From Pseudoalteromonas undina (lineage in GTDB: Bacteria; Pseudomonadota; Gammaproteobacteria; Enterobacterales; Alteromonadaceae), in contig NZ_AHCF03000004.1 in the NCBI RefSeq assembly GCF_000238275.3, forward strand, positions 248,001 through 312,000: 64,000 nt of DNA, in the 5' to 3' direction. Below the pieces are notes generated by a model. It made no database searches. It was not told the DNA's origin and saw only the letters and a program-made list of their open reading frames with translations. The number at the start of each line of letters is the position of its first letter. Position 1 is the stretch's first letter. The position numbers and the translations under genes were made by a program. Positions 50,996 to 61,358 of the stretch are shown here, in pieces.

Positions 50996-53503
50996 ATGAT
51001 GAAAACAAAATTATCTATTATTACACTTGCACTTTTACCTTGTTTAGCTGCAGCTAAATTACCTGATGCTAACAGTACAACTCAAAAAGTAACCGCGAGC
51101 AGTGACTCGATTATTGTTAAATATAAAAAGAATGCTTCGCCAGAAATGCGTAAGCAAGCTCGTTCGTTAGTTAAAGCAAAAATATCAGATTTAAACAGCG
51201 ATGAAGTTGATGATAACTTCACTTCGTTATTTTCTGGTCGCCTTGCTAAATTTAAAATATCTGGAATGAGTGCTAAAGAAGCTATTGAGCGCTTAAAATC
51301 TCATCAAGCCATTGAGTATGTTGAGCCTGACTATCGTGTGAGCATTGCAGCAACACCAAACGATCCTCGCTTTGAAGATTTATGGGGCTTAAATAATGAA
51401 GGCCAAACTGGTGGCACTGCTGATGCTGATATTGATGCACCAGAAGCATGGTCAATTTCAACTGGTAGCCGTGATGTTGTTGTAGGTGTTATTGATACCG
51501 GTGTAGATTATAGTCATCCTGATTTAGCTGCGAATGTGTGGGTAAATAGCGGTGAAATTGCTGGCGATGGTATCGATAATGATGGTAACGGTTATGTTGA
51601 TGACGTGCACGGTATTAACGCGATTACCGATGCTGGCGACCCAATGGATGACGAAGGCCACGGTACACATGTATCAGGTACAATTGGTGCCAGTGGTAAC
51701 AATGGTGTGGGAATTGTAGGTGTAAACCATGATGTATCTATTGCAGGTTGTAAGTTTTTAGCTGCAGATGGTACAGGTTCTACATCTGGCGCTATTAAAT
51801 GTATTGACTACATGGTAGGCCTTAAAAACTCAGGTGTTAACCTTCGTGTATTAAACAATAGCTGGGGCGGTGGTGGTTATAGCCAAGCACTTGCTGATGC
51901 GATTACTGCCAGTGAAGAAGCTGATATTTTATTTGTAGCTGCTGCTGGTAATGATGCGGTAGACAACGATGTAAACCCTCATTACCCATCTAATTATGAA
52001 AATGATAATGTATTATCTATTGCAAGCACAGATAGTCGCGACAATATGTCTGGTTTTTCACAATGGGGTTTAACCAGTGTTGATATGGGCGCGCCAGGTA
52101 GTGCGATTTTATCAACCATTCCTGGTGGCGGCTATGCAAGTTACTCTGGTACATCAATGGCAACGCCACATGTAGCCGGTGCTGCTGCACTTGTACTGTC
52201 AGTTAATCCTGATTTAACAACACTAGAGCTTAAAGAATTACTTATGTCTAGTGGTGATGCTAATGCGGCATTAAATGGTAAAACGGTTGCAGGTACACGC
52301 CTAAATATAAACCAAGCACTGATTGATGCTGATCCAACTCCTGGGTTTAAATTATCTGTATCGCCTGTTTCTCAGCAAGCAACTGTAGGTGATACAGTCA
52401 CTTATACCTTTACGATTGGTTCAATTGCACAATGGGATGGCGATGTTTCACTGGCTTTGGCTGCTGATCTTGCTGATGCATCACTAAGCGCAACTACTGC
52501 TCGTCCAGGTGATGAAGTTGTACTTACAGTGGCAACTAATAGCGAAACTCAGTGGGGGAATTATGACTTTACTGTAACCGCGACAACAGACGAGCAAGTT
52601 AAAGAGCAAACAGTAAGCTTAATGTTGCAACCTGCAGGTTTGAATGACTTTACTTACACTAGTGATGAAAGTGTTGCGATTCCAGATAATTCTCCGGAAG
52701 GTGCAAGCTCTGTCATAACAGTGGCCGATGATTTAACTATTTTTGGTACCACTGCTGATGTAGACATTTCGCATACTTGGTCAGGTGATTTAGTACTTAC
52801 ACTTATTTCAGCGCAAGGTAATGAAGTGACACTGCAAAGCAATGAGGGCGGTAGTCAAGATGATATTGTTAAAGCATTTACTTCAAGTGCATTTAACGGG
52901 GAAGTTGCAACAGGTGATTGGACACTTCATGTTGAAGATACTGCAGGCTCAGATACCGGCACAATAAATGGTTGGTCACTTACATTTAGTGCTATTGGTG
53001 AAGTAAGCCCACAACCTCCTCGCGCTGGTTTTGATGTTGATACGCAAGGCCTTACAGCCACATTTGTAGATACAAGTCGTGATGCAAATGATGATATTTC
53101 ACAGTGGAGCTGGGACTTTGGTGACGGTGCAACTTCAACTGATGCAAACCCTGTTCATGCCTACGCTGAATCAGGTAGTTATGAAGTTGAACTAACTGTA
53201 ACAGATAGTGAAAACAACTCAGATACATTCACACAAACAGTTGTTGTAAGTGATGTTGAAATTGAGTTGAGTCTAAAACGCGCTAATAAGTCACGTCTTG
53301 ATACTATGCGTGTAGAGTTAAACTGGGAAGAAGTGGGTGCTGAGTCACTTAGCTTATACCGAAATGGTGAACTAGTAGGCACCGTATCAGACAATGGTCG
53401 TTACCGTGACTACGTTCGTAACGCAACATTACCTGCATACGACTATCAGTTATGTGTTTCTGAAAACGTATGCTCGAATATTATTACGGTTTCATTTAAT
53501 TAA
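50996..53503 (+). CDS. Secreted subtilisin-like protease of the deseasin (MCP-01) type
   Basis: An 835-aa secreted serine protease. In order: signal peptide (ending PCLAAA); inhibitor I9-like propeptide (residues about 25-120, SIIVKYKKNASPEMRKQARS); S8 catalytic domain with Asp in VGVIDTGVDYSHPDL, His in DEGHGTHVSGT and Ser in SGTSMATPHVAG; a linker; a P/proprotein-convertase domain (ISHTWSGDLVLTLISAQGNE then GDWTLHVEDTAGSDTG); a PKD domain (WSWDFGDGATSTDANPVHAY); and a C-terminal fibronectin-like domain. This is the order in Pseudoalteromonas deseasin MCP-01, a collagenolytic enzyme whose PKD domain binds insoluble substrate. Beside three chitin-degrading enzymes, it may act on protein-chitin composites such as crustacean shell. 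Confidence 0.92.
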   Translation: MMKTKLSIITLALLPCLAAAKLPDANSTTQKVTASSDSIIVKYKKNASPEMRKQARSLVKAKISDLNSDEVDDNFTSLFSGRLAKFKISGMSAKEAIERLKSHQAIEYVEPDYRVSIAATPNDPRFEDLWGLNNEGQTGGTADADIDAPEAWSISTGSRDVVVGVIDTGVDYSHPDLAANVWVNSGEIAGDGIDNDGNGYVDDVHGINAITDAGDPMDDEGHGTHVSGTIGASGNNGVGIVGVNHDVSIAGCKFLAADGTGSTSGAIKCIDYMVGLKNSGVNLRVLNNSWGGGGYSQALADAITASEEADILFVAAAGNDAVDNDVNPHYPSNYENDNVLSIASTDSRDNMSGFSQWGLTSVDMGAPGSAILSTIPGGGYASYSGTSMATPHVAGAAALVLSVNPDLTTLELKELLMSSGDANAALNGKTVAGTRLNINQALIDADPTPGFKLSVSPVSQQATVGDTVTYTFTIGSIAQWDGDVSLALAADLADASLSATTARPGDEVVLTVATNSETQWGNYDFTVTATTDEQVKEQTVSLMLQPAGLNDFTYTSDESVAIPDNSPEGASSVITVADDLTIFGTTADVDISHTWSGDLVLTLISAQGNEVTLQSNEGGSQDDIVKAFTSSAFNGEVATGDWTLHVEDTAGSDTGTINGWSLTFSAIGEVSPQPPRAGFDVDTQGLTATFVDTSRDANDDISQWSWDFGDGATSTDANPVHAYAESGSYEVELTVTDSENNSDTFTQTVVVSDVEIELSLKRANKSRLDTMRVELNWEEVGAESLSLYRNGELVGTVSDNGRYRDYVRNATLPAYDYQLCVSENVCSNIITVSFN

Positions 53504-53530
53504 ACAGAACATACATTCCTAATGTAAACC

Positions 53531-53554
53531 AAGCCCAGTTTTCTGGGCTTTTTT
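53531..53554 (+). terminator. Rho-independent terminator after the deseasin-like gene
   Basis: A perfect 8-bp stem AAGCCCAG-TTTT-CTGGGCTT followed by TTTT, 28 bp after the stop codon. Confidence 0.9.
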
Positions 53555-53708
53555 ATGCTCGATTGATAAGTGTCATTTATTTGAGCTTAGTATATGAATG
53601 GATTTTTATACGTATAAATAACTAGTCTTATATTATTAATTAGTTAATTAATACTTTTTTTGTTCATTAATTGCACTTTATTTACTTGATATTTACTTTG
53701 TTCATGCT

Positions 53709-53727
53709 AGTTTCATAAATGGAAACT
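53709..53727. promoter_or_regulatory. Inverted repeat upstream of the first chitinase gene
   Basis: AGTTTC-ATAAATG-GAAACT, two 6-bp arms 7 bp apart, lies 39 bp before the chitinase start. It is a candidate operator or transcript 5'-end hairpin. I could not find a matching copy before the other chitin genes. Confidence 0.35.
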
Positions 53728-53765
53728 GACAATAGCATTTCTTAACACACTAAGCGGAGGAGCAA

Positions 53766-56700
53766 ATGAGCTCACGGAAAATAATAAAAAATGCCTTCAA
53801 ATTAAGTGCCTTACCTCTAAGTGCATTTAGTTTAAATGTATACGCATCAACTGATTGCAGTACATTAACGGCATGGGAGTTAGGGCAAACTCATACAGCA
53901 GGAAGCCAAGTTAAGGCACAAAATAATGCCTATGAAGCCAAGTGGTGGACACAAGCCAATCCTTTGGAGAATGCAGGTCAATATCAAGACTGGTTACTTT
54001 TGGATGTATGTGACAGCGCTGTCAATGATAATCAATCGCCTATAATTACTGAGATAACACCTGGGAATGGTTCTTTATTTAACGATAAAGACAGCGTTGT
54101 CATTTTGGCGCAAGCAACTGATTCAGATGGCTCGGTTGCAGGTGTGGAGTTTTTTATAGACGGTACTTCAATTGCGGTTGATAACACTGCGCCGTTTAGT
54201 GTTAACTGGCAAGCTATTGCGGGCGAACATCAAATTAGTGCTGTAGCAACAGACGATGAAGGAGCGATGTCTGCTGAAGTTGTTAATACGATAAGTGTAA
54301 GTGATTCAGTGATTGTTGACCCTGTTAATCAAGCACCAGTTGCCGCTATTTCATTTAGCACGCTACCGGATAAACTGGTTGTTGGTTCGCAGGTGGTGTT
54401 TGCACTTTCTGGAACTGATGGTGATGGCCAAGTAACTGCTCTGAGCTTTGCAGCAAACGGGGTGGATGTTCATCAATCAAGCTCACCAGCGAGCAGTTTT
54501 GCATGGCAAGCAACGGCACTTGGTCAGGCAACTTTCACCCTAACGGTGACAGATAACGACGGTGCAACAGCGCAAGTAACAAAAGTATTAACGGTTGTTG
54601 ATGAAAATACCGGCCCAGTTACGGGCACTGACTGTCGTCCCCAAGGTTTATATCAAACTCCCGGTGTAAACACGCCTTACTGTACGATTTATGACGCTGA
54701 TGGCCGTGAGATCATGGGCCCAGATCATCCACGCCGTGTAATTGGATACTTTACTAGCTGGCGTAATGGCGCTAATGGTCAACCCAGTTATTTAGTGAAC
54801 GATATTCCGTGGGATAAAATCACCCACATCAACTATGCATTTGCCCATGTTGATGCAAACAACAAAGTATCTATTGGCGATCCTACTTCAGTAAATAACC
54901 CTGCCACTAATATGGAATGGCCGGGCGTAGTTGGCGCTGAAATGGACCCAGAGTTTAACTACAAAGGTCACTTTAACCTGTTAAACAAATACAAAAAACA
55001 ACACCCAGATGTAAAAACACTCATATCTGTGGGCGGTTGGGCTGAAACCGGTGGTTACTTTGATGAAACAGGCCGTGTTGCAAGCGGTGGTTTTTACACC
55101 ATGACCACCAATGCTGATGGTTCAGTTAACCATGCAGGTATCAATGCATTTGCACAAAGTGCAGTTGAGTTTATTGAAAAATATGGCTTTGATGGGGTTG
55201 ATATTGATTACGAATACCCATCATCAATGAATGACTCAGGCCACCCTGATGACTTCCCAATTTCTAATGCACGTCGTGGTGGTTTAAATGCCTCATACCA
55301 AGTGCTAATGAAAAAAGTACGTGAAGAGCTAGACCGTGCAGGTGAAGCTGCGGGTAAGCATTATTTACTCACGATTGCATCGCCTTCTTCAGGTTATTTA
55401 CTGCGCGGTATGGAAACCTTCCAAGCGGTTCAATACCTTGATTATGTAAATATCATGTCTTATGACTTACATGGCGCATGGAACTCGCACGTAGGTCACA
55501 ACGCGGCATTATTTGATACTGGGTTAGACTCAGAGCTTGCGCAATGGAATGTATACGGCACCAAAGAGTTTGAAGGTATTGGCTATTTAAATACTGATTG
55601 GGCAGTGCGTTACTTCCGTGGTGCGATGTCAGCGGGTCGAATCAATATTGGTTTACCTTATTACACCCGTGGTTTTAAGGATGTATCAGGCGGAACAAAC
55701 GGTTTATGGGGCCAAGCGGCACTACCAAACCAAGCTGATTGTGCTAAAGGTACCGGCGTAGGTGAGAAAAACAAATGCGGTAATGGTGCACTAGGTATCG
55801 ATAACCTTTGGCATGATAAGAACGATGCAGGCCAAGAAATGCCAGCTGGTTCAAACCCATTATGGCATGTTAAAAACCTTGAAAACGGTATTGTTGGCTC
55901 GTATTTAGGCGTGTATGGCTTAACACCTGATACAGACGCTGATGACCGCTTAACGGGTACTTATACTCGTCACTATGACAGCGTTGCCGTTGCACCTTGG
56001 TTATGGAACGCAGATAAAAAAGTATTCCTCTCGATAGAAGATGAAGAGTCGATGGCAACAAAAGTTGATTACGTTATCAACAATGGTCTTGGCGGTATCA
56101 TGTTCTGGGAGCTGGCAGGTGACTTTGACTATGACTCAGCCAAAGGCGAGTACTTCATGGGTTCTACGTTAACTTCATTAGCATACGATAAGTTTAATCA
56201 AAGCGGTGTTGCATATGATGTGCATGGCGGAAATCCAAACTTCACAGTGCCTGCTGAAGCCGTAGATATCACATTTACAGCAAAAGACTTCCCAATTGGT
56301 GATGATAATTACCCAATCAGCCCAACGTTTGCATTTACTAATAACTCAAGTCTTGATTTAAGTGGTGCAAAAATCTCATTTGATGTGCCGGTATCAACTT
56401 CCGCTATTTTTAAATCTAACTGGAATGCACAAGAAAAACTGGGCATGGCTGTAGAAGTAAATGGCTCGAACGCAGCCGGTAACAACATTGGTGGTTATGA
56501 GAACGAGTTTCACCGTTTCTCAATCACATTAAACAATGAGTGGGGTGGTCAGCCAAAAGACTTTAGCGCTGGTGCAACTGTGAATGCACAAGTGATGTAC
56601 TACATGCCAATCACTGGGCCTAGCAACTTTACCATTGAAAAAGATGGAAAAACTTACGCATTCAAAGCTGAATACCCAATGCTACCAGATGCAACACCAG

Positions 56701-56939
56701 GTGATGGTACGGGCAATCCGGATAACGGAGGAGGTGATCCTGTAGGTGTGTGTGAAGGAGTTGATATAGCCTCGATACCTGTTTATCCAAACTTTCCTCA
56801 AACTGACTGGGCGGGCAACCCAAGCCATGCTGCTGGCGGCGATCTAATGGTGCATAACAATGCAGTGTACAAAGCCAAATGGTGGACAACCTCTGAGCCG
56901 GGTGTAACAGCTGATTGGAGTTTAAGTTGTAGCCTGTAA
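53766..56939 (+). CDS. Secreted multidomain GH18 chitinase with ChiC domain and two CBM5/12 modules
   Basis: A 1057-aa extracellular chitinase. After an N-terminal signal (ending NVYA) there is a CBM5/12 chitin-binding module (WELGQTHTAGSQV, AYEAKWWTQANP), two Ig/PKD-like domains (residues about 90-275), the GH18 barrel (about 310-800) with substrate motif LISVGGWAETGG and catalytic GFDGVDIDYEYP (DxxDxDxE complete), a chitinase C domain (about 820-980, ISPTFAFTNNSSLDLSGAKI) and a second CBM5/12 (VYKAKWWTTSEPG). GH18 enzymes cleave beta-1,4 bonds in chitin by substrate-assisted catalysis. GGAGGAG precedes ATG 53766. It leads a chitinase-LPMO-chitinase run. Confidence 0.95.
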   Translation: MSSRKIIKNAFKLSALPLSAFSLNVYASTDCSTLTAWELGQTHTAGSQVKAQNNAYEAKWWTQANPLENAGQYQDWLLLDVCDSAVNDNQSPIITEITPGNGSLFNDKDSVVILAQATDSDGSVAGVEFFIDGTSIAVDNTAPFSVNWQAIAGEHQISAVATDDEGAMSAEVVNTISVSDSVIVDPVNQAPVAAISFSTLPDKLVVGSQVVFALSGTDGDGQVTALSFAANGVDVHQSSSPASSFAWQATALGQATFTLTVTDNDGATAQVTKVLTVVDENTGPVTGTDCRPQGLYQTPGVNTPYCTIYDADGREIMGPDHPRRVIGYFTSWRNGANGQPSYLVNDIPWDKITHINYAFAHVDANNKVSIGDPTSVNNPATNMEWPGVVGAEMDPEFNYKGHFNLLNKYKKQHPDVKTLISVGGWAETGGYFDETGRVASGGFYTMTTNADGSVNHAGINAFAQSAVEFIEKYGFDGVDIDYEYPSSMNDSGHPDDFPISNARRGGLNASYQVLMKKVREELDRAGEAAGKHYLLTIASPSSGYLLRGMETFQAVQYLDYVNIMSYDLHGAWNSHVGHNAALFDTGLDSELAQWNVYGTKEFEGIGYLNTDWAVRYFRGAMSAGRINIGLPYYTRGFKDVSGGTNGLWGQAALPNQADCAKGTGVGEKNKCGNGALGIDNLWHDKNDAGQEMPAGSNPLWHVKNLENGIVGSYLGVYGLTPDTDADDRLTGTYTRHYDSVAVAPWLWNADKKVFLSIEDEESMATKVDYVINNGLGGIMFWELAGDFDYDSAKGEYFMGSTLTSLAYDKFNQSGVAYDVHGGNPNFTVPAEAVDITFTAKDFPIGDDNYPISPTFAFTNNSSLDLSGAKISFDVPVSTSAIFKSNWNAQEKLGMAVEVNGSNAAGNNIGGYENEFHRFSITLNNEWGGQPKDFSAGATVNAQVMYYMPITGPSNFTIEKDGKTYAFKAEYPMLPDATPGDGTGNPDNGGGDPVGVCEGVDIASIPVYPNFPQTDWAGNPSHAAGGDLMVHNNAVYKAKWWTTSEPGVTADWSLSCSL

Positions 56940-56954
56940 TTTACAAAACAATGA

Positions 56955-56976
56955 GGGGTAGGCCTGAGCTTGCCCC
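56955..56976 (+). other. Hairpin between chitinase and LPMO genes
   Basis: A 9-bp stem (two wobble pairs) with tetraloop CTGA, GGGGTAGGC-CTGA-GCTTGCCCC, lies 15 bp after the chitinase stop and 29 bp before the LPMO start. No T-run follows, so it is more likely a transcript-processing or stabilising hairpin than a terminator. Confidence 0.5.
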
Positions 56977-57005
56977 ATGTATTGAGTCTTATAAAGGATA
57001 AAATA

Positions 57006-58619
57006 ATGGCATCAATTAAACTTAACACGATTACGCTATCTGCAATTACCAGTGGTTTACTATTCAGTACACTAGCACCGCAAGTGCAAGCACATGGTTA
57101 TATGGATAGCCCTAAAGCGCGCCAAGCAATTTGTCAGGTTGATGGCGGGTACTGGTGGCCTGAAGACGGCACAAATATTCCTAACCTTGCGTGTCGAGCC
57201 GCATATTTAGAATCGGGCACGGTGCAGTTTGTACAAGCGATTGAATTTTCGGTTAATACTCCTGACTATTTAAATCAAACTGCAGTTGAGGCCAATGTAC
57301 CAAACGGCACTTTATGTGCTGGTGGCGATACAGCCAAACGGGGTATGGATTTACCATCACCACATTGGCAGCGCAGCGATGTAGTGCCCAATGCCAATGG
57401 TGATATTCAAATACGTTACCTTGCATCAACCCCGCACAACCCAAGCTTTTGGCAGTTTTACATTACCAAGCCAAGCTTCAATAGCGCAACTGACGTACTA
57501 ACCTGGCAAGACTTACAGCTAGTGCAAGAGCACGACAACATTGAGGTTGTTAAAAACCCTGATGGTAAACGCTACTACGAAATGAGTGTTGCAATTCCGC
57601 AAGACCGTAGCGGCGAGGCCATTTTATATAGCCGTTGGCAACGTAATGATGTGGTTGGTGAAGGCTTTTATAACTGTAGCGACATCAACATAGTAAATGA
57701 CGCAGGCCCGACAGATCCAAACTCGTGGACTAGCGTCGGTTATTTTGTTCGCCAAGGGCAAAATGCCATTGCAGGCGACATCGTATGGGCGCGATTATTT
57801 GACGAAACAGGCCAAGAGGTAATCAACCAACAGCTTAAAATCAATGCCGACAATCAAGCAAATTGGCAACAAGCATTGGCTGAACAACTTAACCTTGATT
57901 ACGCGCATTTAGTGCAAATTGGGGTGCAAAACCAAGCGGGCGGCATTACGTTTGATGCAACCGACGTACTGATAAACCAAGTGTATAGCAGCGATGCAAA
58001 TTATACCTATGCCTTGAGTATGCAAGGTGCGCCAACAAACACCGCACCCATTGTACACACCCCAGATAACCTAGTAGTTGATGAAAACACCACAACAGCA
58101 ATTCATCTGCATGCCTTTGATGATGAGCAAAGTGAGCTAACTTACAGCTGGACAGTACCTACACCGCTAAGCTTTACAGGCTCTAGTGCCAACATCAACT
58201 TAACCACTGCAGAGGTATCAGCAAACACCGATTACACCATTGCAGTATCTGTATCGGATGGTCAATTAAGTACCCAAACCAGTTTTAGTGTCACGGTTAA
58301 CGATGTACCTGTGGTCGATCCGGTTGACCCTGTTGATCCAACAGTACCTGAATGGGACAGCACTCAGATCTATCAAGCAAACGATAAAGCCCGTTTTGCT
58401 AACGTGATTTACACCGCTAAATGGTGGAACAAAGGCCAACAACCAGATACCTCAGCGGCATGGGAATCAGCCTCGAAAGCTGACACAGCAGCCACTTGGA
58501 ATACCAGCAAAGCCTACCAAGTTGGCGCAGAAGTAACGTATCAAGGACAGCGCTATCGCGCTAAATGGTGGACTCAGGGCGATACGCCAGGGCAAGCCAA
58601 TGTATGGACCAAACTTTAA
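57006..58619 (+). CDS. Secreted AA10 lytic polysaccharide monooxygenase, GbpA-like
   Basis: A 537-aa copper enzyme that oxidatively cuts crystalline chitin. I start at ATG 57006 (MASIKLNT), after AAGGA; the 29-residue signal peptide ends in VQA, exposing His30 (HGYMDSPKARQAIC) as the N-terminal copper ligand. The second ligand is the His in STPHNPSFWQFYITK. Domains: AA10 (30-220), GbpA domain 2-like (SVGYFVRQGQNAIAGDIVWA, about 240-340), a PKD/Ig-like domain (about 345-440), and two CBM5/12 modules (YTAKWWNKGQQPD; YRAKWWTQGDTPG). It is flanked by chitinases, an arrangement that favours synergy. GbpA also promotes attachment in Vibrio. Confidence 0.95.
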   Translation: MASIKLNTITLSAITSGLLFSTLAPQVQAHGYMDSPKARQAICQVDGGYWWPEDGTNIPNLACRAAYLESGTVQFVQAIEFSVNTPDYLNQTAVEANVPNGTLCAGGDTAKRGMDLPSPHWQRSDVVPNANGDIQIRYLASTPHNPSFWQFYITKPSFNSATDVLTWQDLQLVQEHDNIEVVKNPDGKRYYEMSVAIPQDRSGEAILYSRWQRNDVVGEGFYNCSDINIVNDAGPTDPNSWTSVGYFVRQGQNAIAGDIVWARLFDETGQEVINQQLKINADNQANWQQALAEQLNLDYAHLVQIGVQNQAGGITFDATDVLINQVYSSDANYTYALSMQGAPTNTAPIVHTPDNLVVDENTTTAIHLHAFDDEQSELTYSWTVPTPLSFTGSSANINLTTAEVSANTDYTIAVSVSDGQLSTQTSFSVTVNDVPVVDPVDPVDPTVPEWDSTQIYQANDKARFANVIYTAKWWNKGQQPDTSAAWESASKADTAATWNTSKAYQVGAEVTYQGQRYRAKWWTQGDTPGQANVWTKL

Positions 58620-58684
58620 TAAAGCCTAAGTTTTGCAGTTCAAACTTATTAAATAATTACATAAATAATGGATAAGAGAGACCT

Positions 58685-61315
58685 ATGAATATCAAACAAC
58701 TAAGCGCAGCCATCGGTGTTGCTTTATTTGCAAGTACAGCATCTGCTGCACCGTCTACACCAAGCATTAATTGGGAACCACAGCAATATTCGTTTGTTGA
58801 GGTAGACCTTGAGGGAAACGGCTCTTATAAGCAGCTAGTTACCCGTGTTGAACAAGTTAATATCAACATTCAGTGGAGTGCATGGAGTGGTGATGGTGGC
58901 GATAGCTACAAAGTGTACTTTGATGACATGCTAGTGAATGAGGGCACGCTTGCTGCTGGCTCTAAAAGTGGCACTATCACATTCCCTTATGATAAAGCGG
59001 GCCGCCATACAATGTATGTTGAGCTATGTGAAGGTGGCACAACCTGTGCGCGTAGTGCAGGCAAACCAATTGTAATTGCTGACACCGACGGCGGACACCT
59101 AGCACCACTGCCGATGGATGTAGACCCAAATAACCGTGACATTGGTATCAAACAAGGTTTAGTTACAGGCGCTTACTTTGTTGAGTGGGGTATTTATGGC
59201 CGTGATTACGATGTAACAAATATGCCAGCACAAAATCTGAGCCATATTTTGTATGGCTTTATTCCAATTTGTGGTGAAAACGCATCGTTATCGGGTGGTC
59301 CTAAACGTGCACTTGAAACCGCTTGTGCCGGCTCTGCAGATTACGAAGTGGTTATTCACGACCCATGGGCAGCAGTACAAAAAGCACTGCCAGGGGTTGA
59401 TGCAAAAGATCCTATCCGTGGTACTTACTCTCAGCTAATGGCGCTTAAACAGCGTTACCCAGATATTAAAATTTTACCATCTGTAGGTGGTTGGACGTTA
59501 TCAGACCCATTCGGTGGCTTTACCAATAAAGCTAACCGCGACATCTTCGTTGCCTCAATGGAAGAATTTTTAAGAACATGGAAATTTTATGATGGTGTAG
59601 ATATTGACTGGGAATTCCCAGGTGGTGACGGCCCCAACCCAGACATTGGCGATCCAATCAACGATGGCCCAGCCTATGTGGCGCTAATGCAAGAGCTACG
59701 CGCTATGCTTGATAAACTAGAAGCAGAAACAGGTCGTACTTACGAGTTAACCTCAGCCATTGGTGCAGGTTACGATAAAATTGAAGATGTAGACTACCAA
59801 GCAGCTAGCCAGTATATGGATTACATTTTTGCCATGACCTATGACTTTTATGGTGCATGGAGTAACGTAACCGGACACCAAACAGCACTTTACTGTGGCG
59901 AACATATGAGTGTTGGTCAATGTAATGGTACCGGGCTTGATGAAAATGGCGAACCTCGTAAAGGCCCTGCTTATACCACCGATAATGCAGTGCAGCTGTT
60001 ACTTGCGCAAAATGTACCATCGAAAAAAATCGTCGTGGGCACAGCTATGTATGGTCGTGGTTGGGAAGGTGTTTACCCGCAAAATGCAGCGATTGATGGT
60101 AACCCAATGACCGCCCCTGGTAATGGCCCGTTAAAGGGCTCTACGGCACAAGGCGTATGGGAAGATGGGGTTATTGATTACAAGGGCGTTAAAGCCAATA
60201 TGATTGGTGCTGCGGGCACCGGTATTAATGGTTTTGAAGTGGGTTATGATGAGCAAGCACAAGCCGCTTATGTATGGAATCGTTCAACCGGTAAACTAAT
60301 TACTTATGATAGCCGTAAGTCAGTACTGGCGAAGGGAGCGTATGTTAATCAGTATAATTTAGGTGGTTTATTTGCATGGGAAATAGATGCGGATAATGGT
60401 GATATTCTTAATGCTATGCATGATGGTTTAGGGGGCGTAGTTGCTCCGCCAACAAATAAAAAGCCAGTTGTTTCTGTGTCTTCATCAGTGTCTGTTAATT
60501 CAGGCGAGAGTATTACAGTAACAGCTTCTGCAACTGATGCAGATAACGATCCACTTAGCTTTAGCTGGAATGCTGATAGCGCACTGGTGGTATCTGGACA
60601 AAATAGTGCATCATTAGTCATTACAGCGCCAACAGTGACTGCAGATACACAGTATGTGGCAACTGTTGCTGTATCAGATGGTCAAGCAACTGTTAATCGT
60701 GATGTTGTTGTTAATGTTATTGCGCCAACATCAGGAGGCGAAAACACAGCACCGAGCGTTGATGCTATCGCTAATATCAGCGTTGAAGAGGGCGCATCAG
60801 CAAGTGTAGCTGTAGTGGCTAATGATGCTCAAAACGACGCCCTTTCGTATACGTGGACAGTACCAGCAGGCTTAACATTAGTGGGCAGTGATGCAAATGT
60901 AACTATTGAGGCTGGCGCTGTAGATACCGATACAGACTTCACAGTGTCTGTTGCAGTCAGTGATGGCGCATTAACCACAACGCAAAGCTTTAGCGTAACA
61001 GTTATAAACGTTGATACTACAAATCCACCTACAGGAAGCTGGGATGCGAGTGTTGCATACGTTGGTGGTGATGTCGTTACTTATAACGGCGTTGAATATA
61101 AAGCAAAGTGGTGGACTCAAGGCGAGCGTCCTGATTTAGGTGGTGCATGGGAAGCAACAACACAACCTACAGATGGTACGGGTGTCGCAGTTTGGCAGCC
61201 AACGGCTATTTATAACAGTGGTGATGAAGTTTCTTATCAAGGTAATAAGTACCAAGCTAAATGGTGGACTCAAGGGAACGAACCTGGCTCAACCGATGTA
61301 TGGTTAGCACTTTAA
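58685..61315 (+). CDS. chiA: Secreted GH18 chitinase of the Serratia ChiA type with two CBM5/12 modules
   Basis: An 876-aa extracellular chitinase. The signal peptide ends TASAA, followed by the ChiA N-terminal Fn3-like domain (SINWEPQQYSFVEVDLEG), then a GH18 barrel with LPSVGGWTLSDPF and catalytic YDGVDIDWEFPGG (complete DxxDxDxE) plus the ChiA insertion domain. After about residue 580 come two PKD/Ig-like domains (KPVVSVSSSVSVNSGESITV; VDAIANISVEEGASASVAV) and two CBM5/12 modules (YKAKWWTQGERPD; YQAKWWTQGNEPG). ChiA-type enzymes are processive from reducing ends, complementing the other chitinase. It is preceded by a 65-bp gap after the LPMO gene and followed by a strong terminator, so the three probably form one operon. 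Confidence 0.95.
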   Translation: MNIKQLSAAIGVALFASTASAAPSTPSINWEPQQYSFVEVDLEGNGSYKQLVTRVEQVNINIQWSAWSGDGGDSYKVYFDDMLVNEGTLAAGSKSGTITFPYDKAGRHTMYVELCEGGTTCARSAGKPIVIADTDGGHLAPLPMDVDPNNRDIGIKQGLVTGAYFVEWGIYGRDYDVTNMPAQNLSHILYGFIPICGENASLSGGPKRALETACAGSADYEVVIHDPWAAVQKALPGVDAKDPIRGTYSQLMALKQRYPDIKILPSVGGWTLSDPFGGFTNKANRDIFVASMEEFLRTWKFYDGVDIDWEFPGGDGPNPDIGDPINDGPAYVALMQELRAMLDKLEAETGRTYELTSAIGAGYDKIEDVDYQAASQYMDYIFAMTYDFYGAWSNVTGHQTALYCGEHMSVGQCNGTGLDENGEPRKGPAYTTDNAVQLLLAQNVPSKKIVVGTAMYGRGWEGVYPQNAAIDGNPMTAPGNGPLKGSTAQGVWEDGVIDYKGVKANMIGAAGTGINGFEVGYDEQAQAAYVWNRSTGKLITYDSRKSVLAKGAYVNQYNLGGLFAWEIDADNGDILNAMHDGLGGVVAPPTNKKPVVSVSSSVSVNSGESITVTASATDADNDPLSFSWNADSALVVSGQNSASLVITAPTVTADTQYVATVAVSDGQATVNRDVVVNVIAPTSGGENTAPSVDAIANISVEEGASASVAVVANDAQNDALSYTWTVPAGLTLVGSDANVTIEAGAVDTDTDFTVSVAVSDGALTTTQSFSVTVINVDTTNPPTGSWDASVAYVGGDVVTYNGVEYKAKWWTQGERPDLGGAWEATTQPTDGTGVAVWQPTAIYNSGDEVSYQGNKYQAKWWTQGNEPGSTDVWLAL

Positions 61316-61358
61316 TTTTAACCTGAGAATTTGGGTTTTAAAAAATCATGTAAATTAC

